From an uncultured Dehalococcoidia bacterium (GTDB lineage Bacteria; Chloroflexota; Dehalococcoidia; Lucifugimonadales; Lucifugimonadaceae): a stretch of DNA of 64,000 bases. The stretch is from assembly GCA_951812795.1 (NCBI GenBank), contig OX638325.1, positions 1,822,277-1,886,276 of the forward strand, given 5' to 3'. A program made the position numbers and the translations under genes. This document shows positions 35,401-43,460 of this stretch, piece after piece. The notes under the pieces are model-generated. The model was not told the origin of the DNA, did no database searches, and saw only the letters and a program-made list of their open reading frames with translations. Numbering within the stretch: the first letter of the stretch is position 1; the number at the start of each line of letters is the position of its first letter.

Positions 35401-36273
35401 CAGCGTGTTGCGAAGAGCTTCCGGATGCTCCGGGAAAACCTCAGCCATCTCCGCCGCCGATTTCACGTAGTAGCTCTGATCCTCCATCCGCAACCGGCGC
35501 GGATCCGCCAACTTGCTCCCAGTCACGATGCACGTCAGCGTGTCTTGATGCGGCGCATCCTCCGGATAGACATAGTGACAATCATTCGTCACCACCAACT
35601 CGATACCCATCTCGTCCGACAGTTGGCAGACAGCTTTGTTCACATCATCCTGCCCCGGCACCCCCTCGTGGTACATCAACTCCAAGTAATACCGGTCGCC
35701 GAACACTTCCTTGTACCAAGCAGCGGTCTCCCGCGCCGCCGTCAATTCGCCATTCGTCCGCAACACATCACGCGCCAGCTCGCCAGACATACACCCCGAC
35801 AACACGATCACACCCTCGGAATACTCAGCCAACAAATCGCGGTCGACACGCGGCCGGTAGTAAAACCCCTCCAGATGCGCCTTGCTCGCAAGCTGAAGCA
35901 GATTGCGATAGCCAGTCAGATCCTCCGCCAGCAACGTGATGTGCGGCTGCGAACCGCCACTCGCACCCTCCGCCGCGGTCCGCTCGTGCCGCGACCCAAA
36001 CGCAACATACCCCTCCATCCCAATGATCGGCTTGATACCCGCCGACTTCGCCGCCTTGTAGAAATCGATCGCCGCATACACATTCCCATGATCCGTCAGC
36101 GCCATCGCCGGCTGACCCAACTCCGCCGCTCGGTTCACCATGTCCTCGACATGACCGTACCCATCCAGAAGCGAATACTCGGAGTGATTGTGAAGATGTA
36201 CGAACTCGTCCGACAACCTTGAACTCGACCCTTTCCATTGCCTAGGTTTGTAGCGCGACAAACTCAAACTCAA
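32467..36273 (-). CDS. dnaE: DNA polymerase III subunit alpha
   Basis: The replicative polymerase, up to 1268 residues. The order is PHP domain (FVHLHNHSEYSLLDGYG near the start), palm with the catalytic acids in EMPDIDMEFADDRR (both functional Asp present; the third acid is Glu), fingers with GFNKAHAVSYAYITYW, an HhH region, and an OB fold (SRVTVIGKIVAIDRRTTRNG). A low-complexity Asn/Gly linker (NGHAGGSTNGQTANGNANGA) precedes a last domain. The start is uncertain: TTG at 36273, or TTG at 36216 with AAGG before it, which gives the usual short N terminus. The base composition changes abruptly within the gene near 33950. Confidence 0.95.
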   Translation of the reverse strand: MSLSLSRYKPRQWKGSSSRLSDEFVHLHNHSEYSLLDGYGHVEDMVNRAAELGQPAMALTDHGNVYAAIDFYKAAKSAGIKPIIGMEGYVAFGSRHERTAAEGASGGSQPHITLLAEDLTGYRNLLQLASKAHLEGFYYRPRVDRDLLAEYSEGVIVLSGCMSGELARDVLRTNGELTAARETAAWYKEVFGDRYYLELMYHEGVPGQDDVNKAVCQLSDEMGIELVVTNDCHYVYPEDAPHQDTLTCIVTGSKLADPRRLRMEDQSYYVKSAAEMAEVFPEHPEALRNTLAIAERCNLELTQRRTKLPQYPTPVGMSSAQYLRKACYDGAMDRFGEISEAVKERLEKELYIIEETDFADYFLVVWDIFRFVKQQGILSTVRGSAASSLVLYCLQVTDFDPLPYGLFFERFLNVERREMPDIDMEFADDRRGEVIQYCLERYGPERVAQITTFGTMKARAAIRDAARVMEDGGIDNAEINEACNKLVRIVANHSPVSTNEDEDEAPPREFSLGSLREQSVELQQLIRQNVTAAEVLEKAMGVEGRVRNVSTHAAGVVISDEPLVNYTALQRPQKSNDNGLAATQFSMYQIEFAGLLKWDFLGLTNLAVLDRCLKIIAENRGEEIDIYKVPLDDKATFDLMAEGDTFGSFQLEGGGMTRYIKELKPTSIEDVAAMIALYRPGPMQHIDSLIARKHGRQPIEYPHPSIAHLLDSTYGVIVYQDQVMLTAQDFAGYTLGEADILRKAMGKKVPAIMREEERKFVDGAIKKGHSEQEGRDLFTYILPFAGYGFNKAHAVSYAYITYWTTYFKANYPIEYFVAMLDSFAGAPERVQRCISEAKKRGIEVLPPDINVSKTSFTVDENVGEHGAVRYGLASIRGIGPATVNEIVEIRDGDGNGPFADVAEFCDRLAENTPPEASLSCLVKAGAFDAMAPRQQLLDQAGQLVAHMRKTGAARSSGQHSMFGGSDSNESFLGIAFDPPEEHGGVDMKTLREWEKELFGLVITESQEEAAKRAAIEHEAPNAIVYANHEKLSMEGSRVTVIGKIVAIDRRTTRNGSPFIAAKMALLDDEIDLTVWSNTLDRTFNIWHEDVYATVRGSIRMFNGAASVDVTSAEGYVPSPEAANGRNGANEAVPQANGHAGGSTNGQTANGNANGAPYHEETRGRPAATHTNGGHMEVPNIASPDEPAVTILFDCDGDASPSRELIHEVLLALGEHKGDGKVLAKLSIGGKTVSMDFPFFNVEPSQELHSQLVDIVGERNVEMQVGASN

Positions 36274-36397
36274 CCGATTGATTCAGTATAGCCACGCCAT
36301 CAATCTCGTGAGTGCGCAAAGTGAAAATCGACGCCAGCATATCCCCAAAAAACATGTAACCTAGCGTCAACGATTTTAGACATCGGATGGAACCGCC

Positions 36398-37597
36398 ATG
36401 ACACTGCCCACCCTAGAGCAACTCGAACAAGATCCATACGCCGCATTAGGCGTCCGGAAATTCATCAACGCAACCTGCCACCACACCGTCATGGGCGGCA
36501 CCCTCATCCCCGATACAACCCTAAAGGCCATGCGCACCGCCGCCAACGACTTCGTCGACCTCAAAGAGCTGCAAAAAGCCGCCGGCAAGGTCATCTCCGA
36601 AATCACCCACGCCGACGACGGATACATCGTCTCAGGTTGCGCCGCCGGCCTAATGGTCTCCGCCGCCGCAATCATCACCGGCACCGACGAAGCCCTCATC
36701 GAGCAACTCCCATACGTCCAAGGCGGCCAAGTCCCCTGCGTCGCCAAACGCTTCGCCCGCGCCCAAAACTACAAAGGCGAAGAATACGTCAACCACGGAT
36801 ACGCCATGGCCGTCAAAACCGCCGGCGTCAAATTCGTCGAAATCGGAGAACCCGACCCCGACGGCCGTCCCACAAAAGTCGTAACCGCCGAAGAATACAA
36901 CCAGGCATTCATCGACAACCCCGACGCCAAGATGGTCTACTGGGTCGGATACGCACCGCCCGAAGACATCGCGCTCGAAGACGTCATCGACATCGCCCAC
37001 GCCCACGACGCACGAGTCATCATCGACGCCTCCAACTGCCTACCGCCCCGCGAAAACCTCTACCGCTTCATCGACATCGGCGCCGACGTCGTCTGCTTCA
37101 GCGGCGGCAAAGGAATCCAAGGACCTCAAGGCTCCGGCATCATCGCCGGCGACCAAGACCTCATCGACGCCATCGCCATGCAGTCCGCACCGTCTCACGG
37201 CATCGGCCGAGTCGCCAAAGTCTCCAAAGAAGAAGTCGTCGGACAAGTCGCATCCTTCATCTGGTGGGCCAACCAAGACGACGAAGAACGCCTCACCGAG
37301 CACCACCGCAAGACCGCCATGCTCCACACCGGCATCGCCGACCTCCCCATGGTCGCCGACACCTACATCGAGTTCCCTGACGAAGACAACCGACCCATGC
37401 CCAACGTCCACGTCAAAGTCGACCCCGCCACCGGCAAAGACGCCCAATGGCTAATCCAAGAACTCCGCAACGGCACCCCCGCAATCGCCACCACCGGCCA
37501 CGCCACCAACCCCCAAATCGTAAAGATCGACGTCCGCATCTGCGAAGAACAAGAAATCGCCGAAATCTCAAGGCGCTTGAGCGAAATACTAGCCTAA
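36398..37597 (+). CDS. SelA-like PLP-dependent enzyme
   Basis: A 399-residue fold-type I PLP enzyme related to L-seryl-tRNA(Sec) selenium transferase and to sugar-amine ammonia lyases of the same family. The Schiff-base Lys is Lys238 in VCFSGGKGIQGPQGSG; VIIDASNCLPPRENL supplies the PLP-ring Asp, and GYIVSGCAAGLMVSAAAII the N-terminal phosphate-binding region. There is no SelB or tRNA-Sec nearby, so a catabolic lyase or racemase is more likely than selenocysteine synthesis. Divergent from dnaE. The coding strand is very rich in C at third positions. Confidence 0.85.
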   Translation: MTLPTLEQLEQDPYAALGVRKFINATCHHTVMGGTLIPDTTLKAMRTAANDFVDLKELQKAAGKVISEITHADDGYIVSGCAAGLMVSAAAIITGTDEALIEQLPYVQGGQVPCVAKRFARAQNYKGEEYVNHGYAMAVKTAGVKFVEIGEPDPDGRPTKVVTAEEYNQAFIDNPDAKMVYWVGYAPPEDIALEDVIDIAHAHDARVIIDASNCLPPRENLYRFIDIGADVVCFSGGKGIQGPQGSGIIAGDQDLIDAIAMQSAPSHGIGRVAKVSKEEVVGQVASFIWWANQDDEERLTEHHRKTAMLHTGIADLPMVADTYIEFPDEDNRPMPNVHVKVDPATGKDAQWLIQELRNGTPAIATTGHATNPQIVKIDVRICEEQEIAEISRRLSEILA

Positions 37598-37680
37598 CCC
37601 CCCTTCGCTCCGCAAAGGGGGACGCGAAGCGAAGCGAACGCAGGGGGATGCCCGGAACCCAGCCATCCCCGCCGCCCCAA
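37598..37680 (+). repeat. Direct repeat left of the PIN module
   Basis: About 80 bases: CCCCCCTTCG...CAAAGGGGGACGCG, GCGAAGCGAAGCGAACGCAG, then GGGGATGCCCGGAACCCAGC. A second copy in the same orientation lies at 38773-38857, so the two bracket the toxin-antitoxin pair. The rest of the 37.6-37.95 kb gap holds further GC-rich palindromes (for example GGCGGGTTTCAAACCCGCC at 37811-37829). Confidence 0.75.
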
Positions 37681-37768
37681 CGCCAACCCACAACCACCGT
37701 CATCCCAGCGCAACCCCTCCTCCCCGATGTGAGACCGCACCCAAAAATCCCCCTCCTCCAGGAGGGGG

Positions 37769-37960
37769 CTAGGGGGAGGCCCATCCCGGCAACCGAGTTT
37801 CCAATCTGGCGGGTTTCAAACCCGCCCCCACAACCGCGTCAACCGCCGCGGCACGACCTCCCACGACCTCGCCATCCGCATCGATTTCGACGACTGTACC
37901 GTCAGTCAAACGCTCGCAGATCAGAACCTCAAGTCCCTTCTCGCTCGTGTCGGTGGTCAC
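37769..37960 (-). CDS. Possible small protein overlapping the PIN gene stop
   Basis: A 63-residue frame whose GTG overlaps the PIN-gene stop codon as GTGA. The first 35 residues (TSEKGLEVLICERLTDGTVV, then EIDADGEVV) look protein-like; the last 20 simply translate a palindromic repeat. It might be the relic of a third gene of the module. Support is weak. Confidence 0.22.
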   Translation of the reverse strand: MTTDTSEKGLEVLICERLTDGTVVEIDADGEVVGGRAAAVDAVVGAGLKPARLETRLPGWASP

Positions 37961-38382
37961 GTCGAATTCTCTACACCAGCGAACGGATTGATCACCTGAA
38001 CACCGTCGTAGTCCTGCTCAGGGCTGAGGTCCTCGGAGTAGACGGCATCGCAACCCTGAGCGCGCGCCGCCGCCAGAATCGCCCCGTCCCAGTAGGAAAT
38101 TCCGAAGCGATGGCTAGTCGACACCGCCTCGTGGAAAACGTCAAGCGTCACCGGCTGCACTCGCATACCTACGAGCCGCTCAATAAACCCCATCGCATCA
38201 TCGTGCGGCAACCTTCCCATGCGGTTGGAGCGCGTCGCCTGATAGTAAAACTCCTGAAGCACCTGCACCGAAACCGCCAAGTCGTCCTCACTCATCAGTT
38301 GCAGAGCGACTTCGCGCTTCCCAGCCTCATTCGCCAAAGAGCTCACCGCATAGAGCAGTACATTGGTATCAACGAAGCGCAT
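37957..38382 (-). CDS. PIN-domain toxin
   Basis: A 141-residue PIN ribonuclease candidate. MRFVDTNVLLYAVS has the first Asp, VSVQVLQEFYYQATR the Glu, and ISYWDGAILAAARAQGC with VYSEDLSPEQDYDGV the last acids. This is the classic VapC-type arrangement. It overlaps its antitoxin by 14 bases and is flanked by direct repeats. Distinct in sequence from the three other VapC proteins in the window. Confidence 0.85.
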   Translation of the reverse strand: MRFVDTNVLLYAVSSLANEAGKREVALQLMSEDDLAVSVQVLQEFYYQATRSNRMGRLPHDDAMGFIERLVGMRVQPVTLDVFHEAVSTSHRFGISYWDGAILAAARAQGCDAVYSEDLSPEQDYDGVQVINPFAGVENST

Positions 38383-38656
38383 CTCGACCGTCTATCGCCT
38401 CGTCATACAGCTCCTCGCGGGTCAGATTTTCCCGCGGATCCAAACCCACCCCCCGCGCATCGAACCCCGCAAGAACCTCCCTCAACAACCTCGCACGTCG
38501 TTCCCCCACAGACTCATCGCCAACCCTAGTCCCATCTTTCGCCAAGTTCTGCAGATACCCCCGCACCAGCGCCGACAGCGACGTATCAAGCTCCGCAGCG
38601 CGCACGCGGGCCAGACGGTGCGTCTCTTCGTCAACTGATACAGTGATATTTCTCAT
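38369..38656 (-). CDS. RHH-type antitoxin
   Basis: A 95-residue antitoxin. MRNITVSVDEETHRLARVRA followed by AELDTSLSALVRGYLQNLA is a clear ribbon-helix-helix, and the tail (GLDPRENLTREELYDEAIDG) would wrap the toxin. The ATG at 38656 is chosen because the RHH strand starts right after it. A perfect inverted repeat, CTGTG-ctt-CACAG (38676-38688), lies 20 bases upstream and is a candidate operator. Confidence 0.8.
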   Translation of the reverse strand: MRNITVSVDEETHRLARVRAAELDTSLSALVRGYLQNLAKDGTRVGDESVGERRARLLREVLAGFDARGVGLDPRENLTREELYDEAIDGRDALR

Positions 38657-38772
38657 GATCACAGCCTCACATATTCTGTGCTTCACAGTATAAACCCAAA
38701 ACACCCACCGTCACCTCGGCGCAACCAACGGCACTCCAGCAAAAGTCGCAACCCAAACCTAGACCGGTGGTG

Positions 38773-38857
38773 CCCCCCCTTCGCAAAGCGAAGGGGGACG
38801 CGGAGCGAAGCGAACGCAGGGGGATGCCCGAAACCCAACCATCCCCGCCGACCCAAC
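38773..38857 (+). repeat. Direct repeat right of the PIN module
   Basis: Second copy of the element at 37598-37680, in the same orientation: CCCCCCTTCGCAAAGCGAAG, GAGCGAAGCGAACGCAGG, GGGATGCCCGAAACCCAACC. A degenerate CATTCTGGTGAAAGCTGGAA palindrome follows at 38880-38899. Confidence 0.75.
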
Positions 38858-39025
38858 GTCATCCCGCATCCACCGTCATTCATTCTGGTGAAAGCTGGAA
38901 CCCAGAGGGGCGAACTCATCTGCTCACCACTCTCATGCAGATACTTTTTGATCGTCCGGATAAATTAGAATGAAGGTCCTAATCGACTGTTGAACATCCA
39001 GTGTGCGGAAGATTGGAGATTGCCT

Positions 39026-40075
39026 ATGGTTCTAGTTGGATACGACAGAAGACATCGCGAAAGTCGAGATTGGTACAGGAAGTTTTTCGATTCGCCAGCG
39101 CAATGCATGGTTGAACTAGGTGCACGATGCACCGAACCTACCATCAAGGGTCATGTGATCTCTGCTTCTAGACTGCGTTTGATCGCGGATAAACGTAACC
39201 GAGTTATGACATCGATTCTTGATTTACAAAAAAGGGCAGATCAAGAGCACATTTCAAGAATCAGAAGTACCGAGGAGCCAGCATTCAAATTTGATTCCCG
39301 TAATGTCGGCAATTACTCGTTCACTCGTCGTATGGCTTGTCAAAGACACGACAACGATCTGTTTCATACAATTGAAGATCAAGAAATCGATTGGTATAAT
39401 CCGAGATCACTCGTTCTTATCAGTTACAGATCATTACTCGCTCAGATTTTCACAGAACGTTACAAAAAGTTCGTCGAAGATAGTATCCATTTCACGACTG
39501 GCATCGTGATGTCAAATCCGACTCGGGATCGAGAGTTGCATAAGGCTAAACGCGACTTGGAACGGATGATAAGCAACGAAGAATATGATGCTTGGGAATT
39601 TAAAGTGCTTCAGTTCGAAGTTCGGCCGGTAATTGCGGCTTCAGGAGTTATCTTGCGCGGATTCACATGGGATGAATATAAGAGTCTAGAAGTTGATATC
39701 GTTCTACCGTTTGACGGATCAAGCATGATACCTGTTCCTATAATCATTACAGTATACCCTGGATCGAATAAACAGTCCGCAATTATCGCGTATCCCAAAT
39801 GGGCAGTGCGAATTGCGCACAAAATCGTCGATGCGCTAAATCAAAAAGATGTGTTTATGCGAGCTTCGATGCTTTCGCGATCTTTGATTGAAGAAACCGA
39901 GGCAATAATCGTGTCGAGCGATCTTTGGGATGCCTTTGGCGCGGATAAACAGCGAGCGATTCAAAACTACTTTGATATGTCAACACCTTGGTTCCCTGGA
40001 GCAGATACGAGACCGGACGTTGACCCGCGAATTTTCGATCTGTTTGGTTTTCACGAGAGAAAACAAAGTAGTTAA
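39026..40075 (+). CDS. Hypothetical protein in accessory island, 349 residues
   Basis: Not recognised. A soluble protein with no signal peptide or membrane segment. An early segment, PTIKGHVISASRLRLIADKR, resembles the opening of proteins that carry a conserved His after a cysteine pair (HVIxxSxLxxIA), sometimes found next to restriction genes; the cysteine at residue 35 (GARCTEPTIKGHV) fits that. The ATG at 39026 has GGAGA 7 bases before it, better than a TTG at 38990. Codon use is AT-richer than in the housekeeping genes, pointing to transfer. It is followed convergently by a broken methyltransferase. Confidence 0.7.
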   Translation: MVLVGYDRRHRESRDWYRKFFDSPAQCMVELGARCTEPTIKGHVISASRLRLIADKRNRVMTSILDLQKRADQEHISRIRSTEEPAFKFDSRNVGNYSFTRRMACQRHDNDLFHTIEDQEIDWYNPRSLVLISYRSLLAQIFTERYKKFVEDSIHFTTGIVMSNPTRDRELHKAKRDLERMISNEEYDAWEFKVLQFEVRPVIAASGVILRGFTWDEYKSLEVDIVLPFDGSSMIPVPIIITVYPGSNKQSAIIAYPKWAVRIAHKIVDALNQKDVFMRASMLSRSLIEETEAIIVSSDLWDAFGADKQRAIQNYFDMSTPWFPGADTRPDVDPRIFDLFGFHERKQSS

Positions 40076-40156
40076 CTGACTTCGAATCCCATCCACGCAC
40101 CGCAACCTCTCGTACTCCAATCCTTGATCCTCTAAACCAACTCACAATCATCCCCC

Positions 40157-42397
40157 TCACAACCCCACGCCACAAACCACCGGCTCCGAAGCCAACAAAA
40201 CCCTCAACCCCCGCAAATCCGGCAACCCAAGAATCTCCGACATCCCCTCATCCAAAGCCGTCCGAGCAGGGCAATCCGCCATTCCCGGCAACCGCTCAAA
40301 CTCCGCATCCGCCAACTCATCGAACAGGTCAGACAACCCTTTGACCTGAGCCTTCGTCAATTGGCGAGGGTCGAGGATCGGCAATTTCCCAAGGTCGGCC
40401 TTTTTCATCGCTACCCAACCACCCTCAGTACTGGTGCGTTGTGCCAAGATCGTCGAAATACCCAGACTGGAGTTGATCCATAAAGTCAGTGCCTTTTCAT
40501 ACGACACATCTTCGACGTTTATTGACCACCACACGTTCGAAAGCACTTTTTCGGGAGCAAGCATGGCAATCATTCTGGTCGTGTTCAACCGTAAACGTTC
40601 GCTGATGAGGAATCGACTGGATTGTCGCCATAGATGTTGCCCATAACCTGAGCGTTGTCCACCTTTCGGCCGGGCTAACGGAGAAAGATAGGAATCGGTC
40701 TGGCAGATCAATGATTTTCGCTTTTCTGTATCGTGGCCTTTGACCATTGGATACGACGTTACTGATCGTGTCTCTTCAAACCCATCAACGAGTCGGCGAC
40801 GATCCGGCCCAATCTCCCCAATCTCATCCAACCGACACATCGGCACTCTGCCAACTGCGGCCTCCCCCGGCACCCAAACCTCGCCTTCATCCAACAACCT
40901 TAACGCGCTCCGAACGACATCGGCGCGGGCGAACTGCACACCCATCCACTGTTTGCCCTTGAGTTTCGATTCCGGAATCGAAAACACCTCGCCTACATGT
41001 TCGCCATCAACCTCTAGTAGAGCGGTGCCAGCGTCCTCGATTTTCGCCGTCTGCGTCGTGTTGACTGCATCCGCCACAAGATGCGCATCCAACACTCCTT
41101 TCGGGTTCCGCCAAAGGTTGACGAAGGTAGTCCTATGCTTCACATCATCACCATTCGCCGGTCGTCGAGTCGCGACCAAGAGAGCCTCGGACAGATCCGT
41201 GCTGTCCGAAAAGTTCCAACGTTCGGGATCGTGCGACGTAACAACTATGTCCAAAGCGAAATCGCTCTCGATCAACGCCCGAGTTTGCGACCAAGACGGA
41301 CCAGTGCAAACCGTTACTGGCAATACTAGGGCTAACCGTCCCTCGCCAGGACGTAGCTTGGGTGAGGCAGCTGCAACGAATGCAGCACCAAGACCGGCTG
41401 TCGATGACGCCTTCATCGACTTCAATCGCCGTGACAACTCGCTTTGAAGCTTGCGTCGTTCCGCTTGGGGCGTGCTACCGAACAATAGATTGCCACCAAC
41501 CGACCGCGTGAATGGCGGATTCATTATCGCCAAGTCCAGATCGGGTAACGTCGCAGTTACCCCATCCTCAGCACCCCGTGTCCCGCCGCCAAACACCTGA
41601 CCAGCATCACGCAGCGTCGTGCCGAAATCAGGATCGGACAACGCAAACTGTACTGCCGCTTCATCCGTGTTTAAGAACTCCAATGAGCCGAGGAGCGCTT
41701 GATCTCCGTTCACTCCCAAGGGCATGACGTAGAGATTCATGCGGTCGAATTGAATCGATGGATTTAACATCGCCAAACTTGTTGCCGCAAAATGCACCGC
41801 CGAAAGCTGAACGTCGTAGCCGTGCAAAGCCTGTTCCACCATCGCCTTGTGAAGCAGCGCAGCGTTTGTTCCGCCTGCCAATAGATGCTTGCGTTCAACC
41901 TCAGAAGCGACAGCCATCATTAGAGTGCCGGTGCCACACGCGAGGTCGGCGACGTTCAGCGACGCGGGAAATTCGTGATCGGCCCAGTCAACATCAGCGG
42001 GCCAATTGTGGAATACAAGTCTCGAGAGCATCGTTGCTGCTGGAACTGATGTGTAATAAGCGCCGGTAAACTTCGCGTCCGTCAACAACGTGTGAAACAA
42101 ACGCCCGGACAAATCATGTCCTTCTAGATGACGAGTCTGTTCCACAACCTCCACCAACGGATCGAGAACGGACCTGTGGAAGGAGCGGGGTGCATAGGAT
42201 AGCTTTTCGAGAATGATCAATGCCAGTTCAAAAACCGGAACGTAGTCGATTTCATCGCAGATGCTTTGCCAGGCGTCTCGCAATCCCGATAATTCTTCTT
42301 TCAATGCCTCGTTGATCGAGGTCACTTGATCATTTCCATGTGTAAGCCGATCTTGGAATGCGAGAGCATTGAAAAGCACCAAGCAGGCGATCCGCAA
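40157..42397 (-). CDS. DNA methyltransferase part of a broken nuclease-methyltransferase gene
   Basis: A 746-residue N6-adenine-type methyltransferase with DLACGTGT (residues 151-158) as SAM motif I and NPPFTRSVGGN as the catalytic motif. The C terminus is probably the recognition region. The frame remains open upstream of this TTG for 28 more codons, up to a TAA at 42484-42482. Beyond that stop the same frame continues as the nuclease gene 42482-42979. Aligned by eye with the fused protein at 14262-17186, the sequence runs straight through the stop (about 944 residues overall), so this is best viewed as one gene split by a single nonsense codon. Confidence 0.85.
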   Translation of the reverse strand: MRIACLVLFNALAFQDRLTHGNDQVTSINEALKEELSGLRDAWQSICDEIDYVPVFELALIILEKLSYAPRSFHRSVLDPLVEVVEQTRHLEGHDLSGRLFHTLLTDAKFTGAYYTSVPAATMLSRLVFHNWPADVDWADHEFPASLNVADLACGTGTLMMAVASEVERKHLLAGGTNAALLHKAMVEQALHGYDVQLSAVHFAATSLAMLNPSIQFDRMNLYVMPLGVNGDQALLGSLEFLNTDEAAVQFALSDPDFGTTLRDAGQVFGGGTRGAEDGVTATLPDLDLAIMNPPFTRSVGGNLLFGSTPQAERRKLQSELSRRLKSMKASSTAGLGAAFVAAASPKLRPGEGRLALVLPVTVCTGPSWSQTRALIESDFALDIVVTSHDPERWNFSDSTDLSEALLVATRRPANGDDVKHRTTFVNLWRNPKGVLDAHLVADAVNTTQTAKIEDAGTALLEVDGEHVGEVFSIPESKLKGKQWMGVQFARADVVRSALRLLDEGEVWVPGEAAVGRVPMCRLDEIGEIGPDRRRLVDGFEETRSVTSYPMVKGHDTEKRKSLICQTDSYLSPLARPKGGQRSGYGQHLWRQSSRFLISERLRLNTTRMIAMLAPEKVLSNVWWSINVEDVSYEKALTLWINSSLGISTILAQRTSTEGGWVAMKKADLGKLPILDPRQLTKAQVKGLSDLFDELADAEFERLPGMADCPARTALDEGMSEILGLPDLRGLRVLLASEPVVCGVGL

Positions 42398-42481
42398 TGC
42401 TGCGTCGCGTTCCTGTTCGTGATCAGATTGTGCGATCGCCTCCGCGATCAGGTACGCAACGCGTGCATGGCCTGAGACGTT

Positions 42482-42979
42482 TTACGCCGACCTTTCAAGT
42501 GCGTAGCCGACCACACTGGCAGCGGCATAAACTTGGTCCACCGCCTCGAGTTCTAAAGGCAATACACGCAAGTAATCGGCCAAATCGTCGACGTTGCCGC
42601 CACGTACGCGACGAGTCGACTCGACAACGCCTCGCGACCCGTACAACCACCATTCGAAGTCTGTCGCAGAAACTAGAGCATCTGGAATATCTCGCTCTTC
42701 ACGCATCCAACTCGGATAGACCATGCCCATAATACCCACGGCATCCGGAAAACTAGCCAAGCGTGTCGCAAGTTGCGATTCCAAGAGGCTCGTCGAACCT
42801 TCGTACTTGCACTCCAAAACAATCTCGTAGCCCCCAATCAGGTCTACACGGACATCCGGTATTCCTTCGCGGCTACGTCGTTCAGCCCGTGCCGCGATAC
42901 CCCGCTCCTTCAACATTTGGGCGAGATGAACATTCACCGCTTCTTCGCGGTTGGTTTCTCGTACGTTTCGCCTGGGCAT
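42482..42979 (-). CDS. PD-(D/E)XK nuclease part of the same broken gene
   Basis: A 165-residue protein. The nuclease core is GIPDVRVDLIGGYEIVLECKYE (Asp ... Glu-x-Lys), followed by a helix with Gln (LLESQLATRLASF), a typical restriction-nuclease pattern. The C-terminal portion, RGGNVDDLADYLRVLPLELE, corresponds to GNLKDLAAFISYAAVPEDAI of the fused paralog. It ends at a TAA at 42484-42482 that lies in frame with the methyltransferase. The ATG at 42979 is preferred, because residues before it are not conserved. Whether the half proteins still work together is unknown. Confidence 0.75.
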   Translation of the reverse strand: MPRRNVRETNREEAVNVHLAQMLKERGIAARAERRSREGIPDVRVDLIGGYEIVLECKYEGSTSLLESQLATRLASFPDAVGIMGMVYPSWMREERDIPDALVSATDFEWWLYGSRGVVESTRRVRGGNVDDLADYLRVLPLELEAVDQVYAAASVVGYALERSA

Positions 42980-43038
42980 GGTCGATTTACCAGCTCTCAA
43001 ACTTGCTGGATTCAAATGATTCGTGGTACGTGCAAGGT

Positions 43039-43340
43039 ACTGAACAGAGATTCTATTCCATGATGGCCACTTCCTAAATGCGAAATGGCGAACCGGACTT
43101 CGCCCCCAACCCTTCACCCGCGCCCAAGTCCAACAGTTCTCCCGAGATCGACAAGGCGTCTACTCCATCTGGGAACCTCCCGAATACGGCCAATCATCCG
43201 ACACCTGCACCTACGTCGGCATGTCCACCAATGCATCCGACGCCGTCTCCTCGACCACATCAACGATGAAACAAACCCCGACCTCCGCTACCACCACCCT
43301 GACCCCCGCCACCAACAAGAGCAACACAGTCAAAGACTGA
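43039..43340 (+). pseudogene. GIY-YIG-like gene remnant with frameshift
   Basis: The frame through 43130-43230 reads GVYSIWEPPEYGQSSDTCTY and VGMST, the GIY and YIG strands of a GIY-YIG domain. Near 43230 the sense moves to the next frame, which reads RRRLLDHINDETNPDLR, the following conserved helix. A stop precedes the region, and no start codon or C-terminal domain is intact. It looks like a decayed nuclease-type gene beside the broken restriction gene. Confidence 0.55.
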
Positions 43341-43460
43341 CCTCGGCATCCTTGAACAAACAAGAAGCAACGTCGGGAGGGACCGTTAGAAGCGAATGCT
43401 GCTACAAGGTCCAGTCGCGTCGCCCATGGCAGGCGCCGCAACACTAGCCAGACAAAAGTA

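Noticed and set aside
36398-37597. Selenocysteine synthase SelA with a selenocysteine system
   Set aside because: No tRNA-Sec, SelB or SelD in the window; the family has many members with other substrates.
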